A DNA stretch of 64,000 nt from Bradyrhizobium ontarionense (GTDB taxonomy: Bacteria > Pseudomonadota > Alphaproteobacteria > Rhizobiales > Xanthobacteraceae). The stretch lies in assembly GCF_021088345.1 (NCBI RefSeq), contig NZ_CP088156.1, positions 1,240,001-1,304,000 of the forward strand. Reading direction: 5' to 3'. Under the pieces are notes generated by a model. It was given only the letters and a program-made list of their open reading frames with translations, ran no database searches and was not told the DNA's origin. The position numbers and the translations under genes are program-made. The stretch's first letter is position 1; each line of letters opens with the position of its first letter. This document shows positions 36,620 through 45,298 of this stretch, piece by piece.

Positions 36620-38020
36620 TCACGGCTGCGCTTTCGCGCCACGACCCGACTCGCCACTCCCCTGCGGTGTGCTGCCCGGAGCGGTCTGCTGTCCGTTCTG
36701 GCCCTCACCTTGCGGACGCCGGCGACGCTCGCCGTCCTTCGGTCCGCCCTCCTGCGCCGCGCCACTCTCCTTCGCCTGATCCTTGCCTTGCGGATTGCGG
36801 CCGCGCTTGCGCGGCGCCAGATCGGCCTGCGGGGTCTGCTCGGCTCGGCCAACGACCACTTTGACGCCGTCGGCGAGATTGGCAAAGCCGGTCGTCACCA
36901 CCCGGTCCGAAGGGCTCAACCCGCTCGCAATCACCGCCTCCATCTCGTTCTGCTGGACGACTGTGACGGGATGCGCCGAGGCGATGTCGCCTTCGCCGAT
37001 CACGTAGCTGAAAGTGCCCGCGGGCCCGCGCTGCACGGCGGACGTCGGCACCGTGGTCGCCTGCGACAAAGTCTCGACCTTGAGGCGGACGTTGACGAAC
37101 TGGCCGGGCCAGAGCTGAAACTTGGCATTGGGGAATTCGGCCTTCAGCTTCAACGTGCCGGTCGTTTGATCGACCTGGTTGTCGATGCCCTTCAGCGTGC
37201 CGGTGTCGATCACGGTCACACCGTCATTGCCGAACACGTCGACGGCAAGCGGTCCCTTGCCGGCCGCGGCATTGACCCGCATGATCTGCTGCTGTGGCAG
37301 GCTGAATTGCACGGCGATCGGCTGCAGCTGGGTGATGACGACAAGGCCGGTGGCGTCGGAGGCGTGGATGATGTTGCCCTGGTCGACCTGGCGCAGACCG
37401 GCACGGCCCGAGATCGGGGCTACGACCTTGGTGTAGCTCAAGGTCGCTGCCGCATTGTCGATGGCAGCCTGGTCGGCCTTGATCAGCGCCTGCTGCTGCG
37501 CCACGACGGCGCGTTGCGTATCGGCCTGCTGCTTGGAGCCGGCATTGCTGACCGCGAGCTGCTCGTAGCGAGCGAGATCGAGCTTCTGGTTGGCGAGCTG
37601 GGCCTCGTCCTGCGCCTTCTTGGCGACGGCCTGGTCGTATTGGGCCTGATAGATCGCCGGATCGATCTCGGCGAGCACGTCGCCCTTCTTGACGTCCTGG
37701 CCCTCGACGAAATTGATGGCCATCAGCTTGCCGTCGACCTGCGATCGAACGGTGACGGTATTGAGCGCGCGGACCGCGCCGACACCGTCGAGATAGACCG
37801 GCACGTCCTTGATGACAGGCGTGGCGGCGAGCACCGGGACCGGCAGGTCTGGACGTGCGAGGCGATTGTTCTGCTGCTTCTGCTGCATCGCAGTCCAGCC
37901 GATGTAACCGAGGCCGCCCAGGATCACGAGCGTGAGCGTGATCGACACCAAGCGGCGGCCGAAGCCCGATCGCGCGCGCTTCGCCGTCCCTGCCCCCTTC
38001 TCATCGGGTTTAAAGAGCAT
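36620..38020 (-). CDS. RND efflux periplasmic adaptor (membrane fusion protein, MdtA-like)
   Basis: HlyD/AcrA-type adaptor of 466 residues linking the RND permeases to the outer-membrane channel. A single N-terminal membrane helix (LVSITLTLVILGGLGYIGWT) is followed by the beta-barrel/lipoyl halves with GVGAVRALNTVTVRSQVDGK and VVAPISGRAGLRQVDQGNII, and a coiled-coil hairpin at about 125-185. The last 75 residues are an unusual Gln/Gly/Lys/Arg/Pro-rich disordered tail (from about 390), longer than in MdtA. The ATG overlaps the end of the NodT-type gene by 11 bp. Confidence 0.92.
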   Translation of the reverse strand: MLFKPDEKGAGTAKRARSGFGRRLVSITLTLVILGGLGYIGWTAMQQKQQNNRLARPDLPVPVLAATPVIKDVPVYLDGVGAVRALNTVTVRSQVDGKLMAINFVEGQDVKKGDVLAEIDPAIYQAQYDQAVAKKAQDEAQLANQKLDLARYEQLAVSNAGSKQQADTQRAVVAQQQALIKADQAAIDNAAATLSYTKVVAPISGRAGLRQVDQGNIIHASDATGLVVITQLQPIAVQFSLPQQQIMRVNAAAGKGPLAVDVFGNDGVTVIDTGTLKGIDNQVDQTTGTLKLKAEFPNAKFQLWPGQFVNVRLKVETLSQATTVPTSAVQRGPAGTFSYVIGEGDIASAHPVTVVQQNEMEAVIASGLSPSDRVVTTGFANLADGVKVVVGRAEQTPQADLAPRKRGRNPQGKDQAKESGAAQEGGPKDGERRRRPQGEGQNGQQTAPGSTPQGSGESGRGAKAQP

Positions 38021-39533
38021 CGGCCGATTTCTCCATGCGCGGTTCCCAGCCGCCCCCCAACGCCTGGTACAGGCTCACGATCGCCTGCAGGCGCGCGAGC
38101 TGGGCCTGCCATAGCGCGTCCTCGGCTTGAAACAGCGTCAATTGCGTATTCAGGACGGTCACGATGTCGGCAGTTCCGGCTCGCAACTGCTGCTCGGACA
38201 GCTGGAATGCGCGGCGGGAAGCGGTCACGACCTGCCGCTGCAGCTGCAGCCTGAGCGTCGTCTGCTTGATCGAGAACAGCGCATTGTCGACGTCGGTGAA
38301 GGCCTGGATCACCGTCTTGCGGTAGGTCTGCAGCAGTTCGTCCTGACGTGCCCTCGCGTTCTCGAAATTACCCAGGATCCGGCCGCCGTCAAAGATGGGC
38401 TGGGTCAGGCTGCCGGCGAGGCTGAAGAAGGCCGCGTGCGGCTGAAACAGCGACACCAGGGCCGAGCTCTGATAGCCGCCATTCCCCGTCAGCTGAATGC
38501 TTGGGAAGAACTGCGCCCGCGCGCTGCCGACATTGGCGGTCGCGGATGCGAGCTCCGCCTCCTGCCGGCGGATGTCCGGCCGCTGGGTCAGGATCTCGGA
38601 CGGCAGCCCCGGCGTCACGCGCGGCGTCCTGATGTCGTCCAGCGAGCCGCCGGCGACGCGAACGCTCTCGGGCGGTCGCGACACCAGCACGGCGAGAGCG
38701 TTGCGATTCTGGTCGAGCGTCTGGCGCAGCGGCGGCACCGCCGCCTTTTGATTGGCGAGCACGCTCTCCTGCTGGGCAACGTCGAGGTCGTTGCCGGTGC
38801 CGGCCTTCTGACGCTCGCGGATGGCATCGAGCACGCGGGTGGCGCTGGCGATATTGCGCTCGGCGGTACGCAGGCGATCCTGCGCCGCCAGCACCTGGAA
38901 ATAGGCATTGGCGACGGTGGCCAGGGTCGTCAGCTGGGTGACGTCGCGGTCGAAGCGGTTGGCGACCGCGGTCTCCTCGGCGGCCTGCAGCGCATCGCGA
39001 TTCTGGCCGAAGAAATCGAGCTGATAGCTGGCGGATAGCGAGGCCTGATAATTGACCACCTCGCGACCGCCGTTGGTGAGCCCGCTCGAGCTCGAGCCGG
39101 ACGTGCGCGAATAGGTTTCCTGGCCGGTGGCCGACAAACTGGGCAGCAGCGCCGCACCGGCCTGCCGCGCCAGGGCGTCGGCCTGCCTGAACCGCGCCAC
39201 GGCTGCGGCGATATCGAGATTGACGCTCTGCGCTTCTTCCATGAGCTGGGTCAGCTCGCGCGAGCCGAAGCCCCGCCACCAGTCCAGGCTCGGCGGCACG
39301 GCCGTATCAGCGCCGGAGGCCGCCTTGTAGCGTCTGGGGATGTCGAGGGCGGGATCGGGAATGTCCTGGGTCAGGAGGCAGCCGGCCGAGCTCGCCGCCA
39401 ATCCGATCGCAGCCAGCCATCGCGCGAAGCGCTGCAGGCCGACCGACGCCCGGCTCCCCCGCTTCCCCGCGAGGCTCCGCGTGTCAGCGGACGCGCGGCA
39501 AGGCTCGTCGACGGCGATCGGCACGTTGGACAC
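38010..39533 (-). CDS. NodT-family outer-membrane efflux lipoprotein
   Basis: Outer-membrane channel of the RND system. It has 507 residues with a lipobox at ASSAGC (Cys52) after a hydrophobic stretch RWLAAIGLAA. The hydrophilic 30-residue extension before it is long for a lipoprotein signal, but no other in-frame start exists. Two OEP repeats follow: WWRGFGSRELTQLMEEAQSV and ALVSRPPESVRVAGGSLDDI, then LPSEILTQRPDIRRQEAELA, a hallmark of the NodT branch. It is the first gene of the operon, which continues with adaptor and both permeases. Confidence 0.92.
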   Translation of the reverse strand: MSNVPIAVDEPCRASADTRSLAGKRGSRASVGLQRFARWLAAIGLAASSAGCLLTQDIPDPALDIPRRYKAASGADTAVPPSLDWWRGFGSRELTQLMEEAQSVNLDIAAAVARFRQADALARQAGAALLPSLSATGQETYSRTSGSSSSGLTNGGREVVNYQASLSASYQLDFFGQNRDALQAAEETAVANRFDRDVTQLTTLATVANAYFQVLAAQDRLRTAERNIASATRVLDAIRERQKAGTGNDLDVAQQESVLANQKAAVPPLRQTLDQNRNALAVLVSRPPESVRVAGGSLDDIRTPRVTPGLPSEILTQRPDIRRQEAELASATANVGSARAQFFPSIQLTGNGGYQSSALVSLFQPHAAFFSLAGSLTQPIFDGGRILGNFENARARQDELLQTYRKTVIQAFTDVDNALFSIKQTTLRLQLQRQVVTASRRAFQLSEQQLRAGTADIVTVLNTQLTLFQAEDALWQAQLARLQAIVSLYQALGGGWEPRMEKSADAL

Positions 39534-39832
39534 TGGCGTGATGCTTCCCTGTAATTCTTGGGAATCATACTAGCCGCAGGTCACGGCGCCGGACAGTCCT
39601 GCGCCAGCCCTATCCCCGCCTCGCGAGGGCCTCGATATATGCGGCAAAATCGACGAATCCTCCGTAATTCAGCGGGTTTCTGCACGCGCAGGAGCTCACG
39701 GCCCATGCGGCAATCTTACCAAGATTTCATCTGTCAATCGGCGTTTTGAGCGGCGGTGTGACGCAGGGAACGCGGTCTGAAACCCTTTCGCGGGCGCCCC
39801 GTAACTTGACCATCGTCTACAGGGGGGCATTC
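39534..39832. other. 299-bp divergent region between the RND operon and the FAD/CFA genes
   Basis: It should hold promoters in both directions. I looked for an ECF or EcfG-type promoter. A GGAAC is present at about 39769-39773, but no CGTT-like -10 element follows at the right distance. No TetR-type palindrome was evident. Confidence 0.4.
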
Positions 39833-41143
39833 ATGCGAGTTGCGGTGATCGGAACGGGTATTGCGGGCAATGCCGCAGCCTGGTCCTTGTCGAAGCGTTA
39901 TCCCATCACCGTGTACGAGCGCGAACTTCGCCCGGGTGGTCATAGCCACACAGTGACGATCGACTACGAAGGGACGCCCATCGCGGTCGACATCGGCTTC
40001 ATCGTCTACAATGAGCTCAATTATCCGGAGCTCACGGCCCTGTTCGATCATCTTGGGGTGGAGACGGTCGAAAGCAGCATGAGCTTCGCGGTCACGGCCG
40101 ATGCCGGCCGCTTCGAGTGGAAAGGCGGCGGCCACACCTGGCTCGACACGGCCAAGGGACTGTTCGCGCAGCCGAGCAACCTGCTGTCGACGTCCTACCT
40201 CTGGATGCTGCGCGACATCCTCACCTTCAATCAACAGAGCTTCGCCGACTTCAAGGCCGGCCGCCTCGAGGGACTCACGCTGAGGGACTATTTCCGCCGC
40301 AACCATTTCGCGCCCCGGCTCCTCACCGACTATCTCGCCCCGATGGGCGCCGCGATCTGGTCGGCCCCGGCCGCAGAGATGCTCGACTTCCCGGCCGAGA
40401 ACTTCGTCGCCTTCTTCAGCAACCATCGTCTGCTGCAGTACGACCGCCCGGTCTGGCGCACGGTGAAGGGCGGCAGTCGCCGCTACGTCGAGAAGCTGAC
40501 ATCGGCCTATCGCAACCAGATGCGGCTCGGCAGCGCCGTGACGAACATCGAGCGCACGGCGCATGGTGTGATCGTCCAGGACAGTAGCGGCCGCAGCGAC
40601 AACTACGACCACGTCGTGATCGCCGCGCACAGCGATCAGGCCCTGTCGATGCTGGACGATGCGGACGAGCAGGAGCGCGAGGTGCTCGGCGCGATCAAAT
40701 ATTCCCCCAACACGATCTATCTGCATCGCGACAGCAGGCTGATGCCGAAGCGGCACCGCGCCTGGGCCTCCTGGAATTTCCTGCGCTGGCAGCGCGAGGG
40801 CGCTCCCATGAACGATGTCGCGGTGACCTATTGGATGAACAACCTGCAGGGTATCGACGACGACAAGCCGCTGTTCGTCAGTCTCAACCCGCCGTTCGCG
40901 CCGGACCCGGAGCTCACCTTCGGCAAATATGTCTGCGAGCACCCGCAATACACGGCCGCAGCCTTCGCAGCGCAGAAGCGTCTGTCGGACATTCAGGGAC
41001 GCCGCCACACCTGGTTCTGCGGGGCCTGGACCGGCTATGGTTTCCACGAGGACGGCCTCCGCTCGGGGCTGGCGGTTGCCGAGGCGCTCGGTGCCGGCGT
41101 GCCGTGGCGGGCGCCGCCAGCGCTCGCCGAAGCCGCGGAATAG
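39833..41143 (+). CDS. FAD-dependent oxidoreductase (amine-oxidase-like)
   Basis: NAD(P)/FAD-binding protein of 436 residues. The Rossmann start MRVAVIGTGIAGNAAAWSLS is at residue 1, followed by YERELRPGGHSHTV, which binds the FAD ribose and diphosphate. The end has FCGAWTGYGFHEDGLRSGLA, the second FAD motif. The ATG at 39833 is preceded by a GGGGGG stretch. It forms a run with DUF1365 (7 bp later) and the CFA-synthase-like gene. The same trio occurs in many proteobacteria and is linked there to modification of membrane unsaturated fatty acids. Confidence 0.9.
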   Translation: MRVAVIGTGIAGNAAAWSLSKRYPITVYERELRPGGHSHTVTIDYEGTPIAVDIGFIVYNELNYPELTALFDHLGVETVESSMSFAVTADAGRFEWKGGGHTWLDTAKGLFAQPSNLLSTSYLWMLRDILTFNQQSFADFKAGRLEGLTLRDYFRRNHFAPRLLTDYLAPMGAAIWSAPAAEMLDFPAENFVAFFSNHRLLQYDRPVWRTVKGGSRRYVEKLTSAYRNQMRLGSAVTNIERTAHGVIVQDSSGRSDNYDHVVIAAHSDQALSMLDDADEQEREVLGAIKYSPNTIYLHRDSRLMPKRHRAWASWNFLRWQREGAPMNDVAVTYWMNNLQGIDDDKPLFVSLNPPFAPDPELTFGKYVCEHPQYTAAAFAAQKRLSDIQGRRHTWFCGAWTGYGFHEDGLRSGLAVAEALGAGVPWRAPPALAEAAE

Positions 41144-41150
41144 GCGCGAC

Positions 41151-41996
41151 ATGGACACGGACAAACCGGGACAAGAGAATCGGACGGCAGCCGCCTCGCT
41201 CTATGTCGGCGAGGTCATGCATGCCCGCATGCGACCCGCCGCCCACCGTTTCCAGTATCGCGTGATGAGCCTGCTGATCGATCTCGGCCGGCTTGGCGAG
41301 GCGGACCGGCAATCACCGCTGTTCGGGGTCAACCGCCGCGCGCTCTACACCTTCCACGAGACCGACCATGGCCGGCGCGACGGCTCCTCGCTGCTCGCCT
41401 ATGTCCAGGCCCGTGCGGCAGAACACGGCATCGATCTCGCGGATGGACGCGTCCTGCTGCTGTGCTATCCGCGACTGCTGGGCTACGTGTTCAATCCGCT
41501 GTCGGTGTATTTCTGCTATCGCGGCGACGGCACCCTGACGCTCATGATCTACGAGGTCAGCAACACCTTCGGCGAGATCAAGCCCTACGTGCTGCCGGTC
41601 GGGCCGGGTGAACTGACGGAAGCCGGATTGCGCCAGGCGCAGGACAAGACCTTCTACGTGTCCCCGTTCATCGACATGGCGATGCGCTACCATTTCCGGG
41701 TCACGCCTCCAGGGGACAATGTGAGGTTGCGGATTCTCGAAACCGGCGCCGATGGCCCGCTGCTCGCCGCGACCTTCTTCGGCCGCCGACGCGCCCTGAC
41801 CTCGCGTTCCCTGCTCGCGGCTTTCGTCTCGCTTCCGCTTGTCACCCTCAAGATCTTTGCGGCCATCCATTGGGAGGCGCTGCGGCTCTGGGCCAAGGGC
41901 GCCCGCCTCGTCCCCCGCGGCGCAATCACCGCCAGCCCTGGAACCGATACCGGCTTGGCGGGAAACGACAGCCACGCTTATATATCACGGCACTGA
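41151..41996 (+). CDS. DUF1365-domain protein
   Basis: It has 281 residues. The conserved start is SLYVGEVMHARMRPAAHRFQ, and LLLCYPRLLGYVFNPLSVYF is the family core. KTFYVSPFIDMAMRYHFRVT is also typical. A hydrophobic stretch near 225-245 (SRSLLAAFVSLPLVTLKIFA) may bind membrane lipid. Biochemical function is unknown; its constant neighbours (FAD oxidoreductase and cyclopropane synthase) suggest lipid modification. The ATG at 41151 lies 7 bp after the upstream stop. Confidence 0.9.
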   Translation: MDTDKPGQENRTAAASLYVGEVMHARMRPAAHRFQYRVMSLLIDLGRLGEADRQSPLFGVNRRALYTFHETDHGRRDGSSLLAYVQARAAEHGIDLADGRVLLLCYPRLLGYVFNPLSVYFCYRGDGTLTLMIYEVSNTFGEIKPYVLPVGPGELTEAGLRQAQDKTFYVSPFIDMAMRYHFRVTPPGDNVRLRILETGADGPLLAATFFGRRRALTSRSLLAAFVSLPLVTLKIFAAIHWEALRLWAKGARLVPRGAITASPGTDTGLAGNDSHAYISRH

Positions 41997-42105
41997 CCGG
42001 AAAGGGTCGGTGCGCTCTGTTCCAGTCATCCGACCCCAAACGGGTGCCCGAGCGGCCACCGAACGGGGACTTGGACGCCGAGCCGTTTGCGTGAATGGAC
42101 CTGCC

Positions 42106-43338
42106 ATGCCGGACGTAATTCCTGTCACTCCTGACAACATCGACAAGGTGCTTGCCGATCTGCCCCGCCTGCCCCGGCTGGCCCTGGGTTTCGGCTCCCG
42201 ATTGAGGAAAGGCACGCTCGACGTCACCCTGCCGGACGGTCGCGTCATCCGGCTCGGCGGCGCCGAGCCGGGACCGGCGGCCGCGATGATCCTGGCCAAT
42301 TACGGCTTCGCATCACGCCTGATCAACGGCGGCGACATCGGCATCGCCGAGGCCTATCTGAACGGCGACTGGGACACGCCCGACCTGACGCAGTTTCTCT
42401 ATCTGTTCTGCGTCAACCAGCACCTCCTGCAATCGATGCTGGAGGACAAGCCGCTCATCCGGTTTGCCCAGCTGGTGCGGCACTGGTTCAACCGCAATAC
42501 TAGGCGACAGGCGCGGCGCAACATCTATGCCCATTACGACATCGGCAACGCGTTCTACTCGGCCTGGCTCGATTCGAGCATGACCTACTCTTCGGCGCTG
42601 TTCGAGGAGCACACCACGGACCTGACCGCCGCGCAGACCAACAAGTACAAGCGGCTCGCCGAGGCGATCGATCTCAAGCCGGGGCAGACGCTGCTCGAGA
42701 TCGGTTGCGGCTGGGGCGGCTTCGCCGAATACGTCGCCAAGACGTTCGGCGCCAAGGTCGTCGGGCTGACGATCAGCGAGCAGCAACGCGACTTCGCGCA
42801 GCGCCGCATTCACGAGGCCGGGCTCGCCGAGAAGGTCGAGATCCGGCTGCAGGATTATCGCGATGAGCGCGACCGCTACGACCGCATCGCCTCCATCGAG
42901 ATGATCGAGGCGGTCGGCGAAGAGTTCTGGCCAAAATATTTCTCGCAATTGCGAGATCGCCTCAAGCCCGGCGGCCTCGTTGGCGTCCAGGCGATTACCA
43001 TCCAGGACAACCTGTTCCAGCATTATCGGCGCGAAGTCGACTTCATTCAGCGCTATGTCTTCCCCGGCGGCATGCTGCCGACTCCGCAAATTCTCAAATC
43101 GTTCGGCGAACGGTTTGGAATGCCCGTCATCCGCGAGCGCATCTTCGGGGAGGATTATGCCAAGACGCTCGCGATCTGGAGGGACAATTTCCGCGCAGCC
43201 TGGCCGAACCTCACGCCCTCAGGATTCGACGAACGCTTCCGACGGCTGTGGGAATACTATCTGTCCTACTGCGAAGCAGGTTTCCTCTCGGGGAACATCG
43301 ACGTCAGGCAGGTCGTTTTCGCCAAGTCAGGGTCGTGA
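42106..43338 (+). CDS. Cyclopropane-fatty-acyl-phospholipid synthase family methyltransferase
   Basis: SAM-dependent methyltransferase acting on double bonds of phospholipid acyl chains. It has 410 residues. The N-terminal lipid-binding part has GGDIGIAEAYLNGDWDTPDL. The methyltransferase core has YAHYDIGNAFYSAWLDSSMT, the SAM motif LLEIGCGWGGFAEYVAKTFG, and the bicarbonate-binding Glu in SIEMIEAVGEEFWPKYF. IQRYVFPGGMLPTP is the family's C-terminal signature. All key segments are present. A GTG five codons upstream is an alternative start. Third gene of the trio; whether it makes cyclopropane or methyl-branched acids cannot be told. Confidence 0.92.
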   Translation: MPDVIPVTPDNIDKVLADLPRLPRLALGFGSRLRKGTLDVTLPDGRVIRLGGAEPGPAAAMILANYGFASRLINGGDIGIAEAYLNGDWDTPDLTQFLYLFCVNQHLLQSMLEDKPLIRFAQLVRHWFNRNTRRQARRNIYAHYDIGNAFYSAWLDSSMTYSSALFEEHTTDLTAAQTNKYKRLAEAIDLKPGQTLLEIGCGWGGFAEYVAKTFGAKVVGLTISEQQRDFAQRRIHEAGLAEKVEIRLQDYRDERDRYDRIASIEMIEAVGEEFWPKYFSQLRDRLKPGGLVGVQAITIQDNLFQHYRREVDFIQRYVFPGGMLPTPQILKSFGERFGMPVIRERIFGEDYAKTLAIWRDNFRAAWPNLTPSGFDERFRRLWEYYLSYCEAGFLSGNIDVRQVVFAKSGS

Positions 43339-43419
43339 CGCGGGCGGCTTACGCTCCCCTGGATATCAGGCTAGGGTCCTCTTAAGTCTGGCTGAGGAAA
43401 CTCCTACGGTATCTGCAAC

Positions 43420-44454
43420 ATGACCATTCATAATGACGTCGTCGCGGCGATCGGCAACACGCCCCTGATCAAGCTCAAGCACGCCTCGGAAGCGACGGGC
43501 TGCACCATTCTCGGCAAGGCCGAGTTCATGAACCCCGGCCAGTCGGTCAAGGATCGCGCCGGCAAGTGGATGATCCTCGAGGCCGAGAAGCGCGGCGACC
43601 TCAAGCCGGGCGGCCTCGTGGTGGAAGCCACCGCCGGCAATACCGGCATCGGGCTCGCCGTGGTCGCAGCTGCGCGCGGCTATCGCACGCTGATCGTGAT
43701 CCCGGAGACCCAGAGCCAGGAGAAGAAGGACACGCTGCGGCTCTGCGGCGCCGAGCTGGTCGAGGTGCCGGCGCTGCCGTTCAGCAATCCCAACAACTAT
43801 GCGCATGTCGGCCGTAGGCTCGCGGACGAGCTGCGCAAGACCGAGCCCAACGGCGTGCTGTTCGCTGATCAGTGGAACAATCTCGACAACGCCAAGGCGC
43901 ACTACGAATCGACCGGCCCGGAGATCTGGGACCAGACCGGCGGCAAGGTCGACGGCTTCATCTGCGCGGTCGGCACCGGCGGCACGCTCGCCGGCACCAG
44001 TCGCTATCTGAAGGAAAAGAACAAGGACATCGTCACCGCCTGTGCCGATCCGCACGGCTTTGCGATGTACGAATGGTTCAAGAACGGCGTCGTCAAATCC
44101 ACGCCCGGCGATTCCATCACGGAAGGCATCGGGATCGGCCGCGTGACGCCGGTTATCGAGACCGCGAAGGTCGACGACGCGTTCCTGGTCTCGGACGAGG
44201 ACGCCGTCAATACGATCTACGATCTGCTGCAGCACGAGGGCCTGTGCCTGGGCGGATCGACCGGCGTCAACGTCGCCGGCGCAGTGCAGCTGGCAAAGCA
44301 GCTCGGCCCCGGCCATACGATCGTGACGATCCTGTGCGACTCCGGCAATCGCTATCAGTCGAAGCTGTACAACCCCGAGTTCATGCGATCGAAAAACCTG
44401 CCCGTCCCGGCTTGGCTGGAGCGGCGCAGCGGCATCAAGCCGCCATTCGTTTGA
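43420..44454 (+). CDS. cysK: Cysteine synthase A (O-acetylserine sulfhydrylase)
   Basis: PLP enzyme making cysteine from O-acetylserine and sulfide. It has 344 residues, slightly longer than E. coli CysK. PLP-binding Lys44 is in NPGQSVKDRAGKW, followed by the substrate loop ATAGNTGIGLAVVAAARGY. The phosphate-binding GTGGTLAGTSRYL and the C-terminal CDSGNRYQSKLYNPEF are present. The unusual insertions around VPALPFSNPNNYAHVGRRLA fit the cysteine synthase variant common in alphaproteobacteria. Confidence 0.93.
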   Translation: MTIHNDVVAAIGNTPLIKLKHASEATGCTILGKAEFMNPGQSVKDRAGKWMILEAEKRGDLKPGGLVVEATAGNTGIGLAVVAAARGYRTLIVIPETQSQEKKDTLRLCGAELVEVPALPFSNPNNYAHVGRRLADELRKTEPNGVLFADQWNNLDNAKAHYESTGPEIWDQTGGKVDGFICAVGTGGTLAGTSRYLKEKNKDIVTACADPHGFAMYEWFKNGVVKSTPGDSITEGIGIGRVTPVIETAKVDDAFLVSDEDAVNTIYDLLQHEGLCLGGSTGVNVAGAVQLAKQLGPGHTIVTILCDSGNRYQSKLYNPEFMRSKNLPVPAWLERRSGIKPPFV

Positions 44455-44457
44455 GGT

Positions 44458-44536
44458 GCGAGTAGCGAGTAGCGAGTAGCGAGTAGCGAGTAGGCCAGCA
44501 AACCCCTCTATTCGCTATTCGCAACTCCCTATTCGC
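44458..44536. repeat. 7-bp tandem repeat (five GCGAGTA) facing three TATTCGC copies
   Basis: GCGAGTA is repeated exactly five times (44458-44492). The region 44509-44536 has TATTCGC at 44509, 44516 and 44530, which pairs with GCGAGTA using one G-U per unit. The whole can fold into a long hairpin in several registers. It sits between the stops of convergent cysK and aapP and probably ends both transcripts. Copy number may vary between strains. Confidence 0.75.
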
Positions 44537-44543
44537 TCACCCA

Positions 44544-45296
44544 TCAATGCCGCAGGATCTGGCTCAGGAACAGCTTGCTGCGCGCATGCTGCGGGTTGGC
44601 GAAGAACTCCTGTGGCGTGTTCGATTCGATGATCTGCCCGGCATCCATGAACACCACGCGGTTGGCGACCTCGCGCGCGAAGCCCATCTCGTGGGTCACG
44701 ACGAGCATCGTCATGCCCTCCTGGGCGAGATCGACCATGGTGTCGAGCACCTCCTTCACCATCTCCGGATCGAGCGCCGAGGTCGGCTCGTCGAACAGCA
44801 TGACCTTGGGGCTCATCGTCAGCGCGCGCGCGATCGCGACGCGCTGCTGCTGACCGCCCGACATCTGCCCCGGATATTTGTGCGCCTGGTGCGGGATCTT
44901 GACCCGCTCCAGGTACTTCATCGCGGCCGCCTCAGCGTCCTTCTGGGGAATGTTGCGCACCCAGATTGGGGCCAAGGTGCAGTTCTCCAGCACGGTCAGA
45001 TGCGGAAACAGGTTGAAGCTCTGGAACACCATGCCGACCTCACGGCGGACCTCGTCGACCCGTTTGAGGGTCGGACCGAGATCGATGCCATCGACATTGA
45101 TCTCGCCCTCCTGGAACTCCTCCAGCGCGTTGATGCAGCGGATCAGGGTCGACTTGCCCGAGCCCGAGGGCCCGCAGATCACGATGCGCTCGCCCTTGCC
45201 GACGGACAGGTTGATGTCCCGCAGCACGTGGAATTCGCCATACCATTTGTTGAGGCCGGAAATCCCGACGATCGAATTTGCAGTCATGGTTCTCAT
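44544..45296 (-). CDS. aapP: General L-amino-acid ABC transporter ATP-binding protein AapP
   Basis: Cytoplasmic ATPase of the Aap importer. It has 250 residues. Walker A is GPSGSGKST, the Q-loop is [17 protein letters not shown], the signature is [15 protein letters not shown], Walker B is [12 protein letters not shown] and the switch His is in [13 protein letters not shown]. The ATG at 45296 starts 2 bp after the aapM stop; an ATG three codons later is possible. Last gene of aapJQMP. Confidence 0.94.
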   Translation of the reverse strand: MRTMTANSIVGISGLNKWYGEFHVLRDINLSVGKGERIVICGPSGSGKSTLIRCINALEEFQEGEINVDGIDLGPTLKRVDEVRREVGMVFQSFNLFPHLTVLENCTLAPIWVRNIPQKDAEAAAMKYLERVKIPHQAHKYPGQMSGGQQQRVAIARALTMSPKVMLFDEPTSALDPEMVKEVLDTMVDLAQEGMTMLVVTHEMGFAREVANRVVFMDAGQIIESNTPQEFFANPQHARSKLFLSQILRH

Positions 45297-45298
45297 GC

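Noticed and set aside
35351..38254. 967-codon ORF on the plus strand opposite the RND permease and adaptor
   Set aside because: Same reason; it spans two well-supported genes of the other strand.
39746..39832. EcfG-type promoter (GGAAC near 39769)
   Set aside because: No CGTT-like -10 element follows at 16-17 bp, so the match is half a promoter at best.
44458..44536. Possible CRISPR array
   Set aside because: Units are 7 bp and contiguous without spacers; it is a tandem repeat with hairpin potential.
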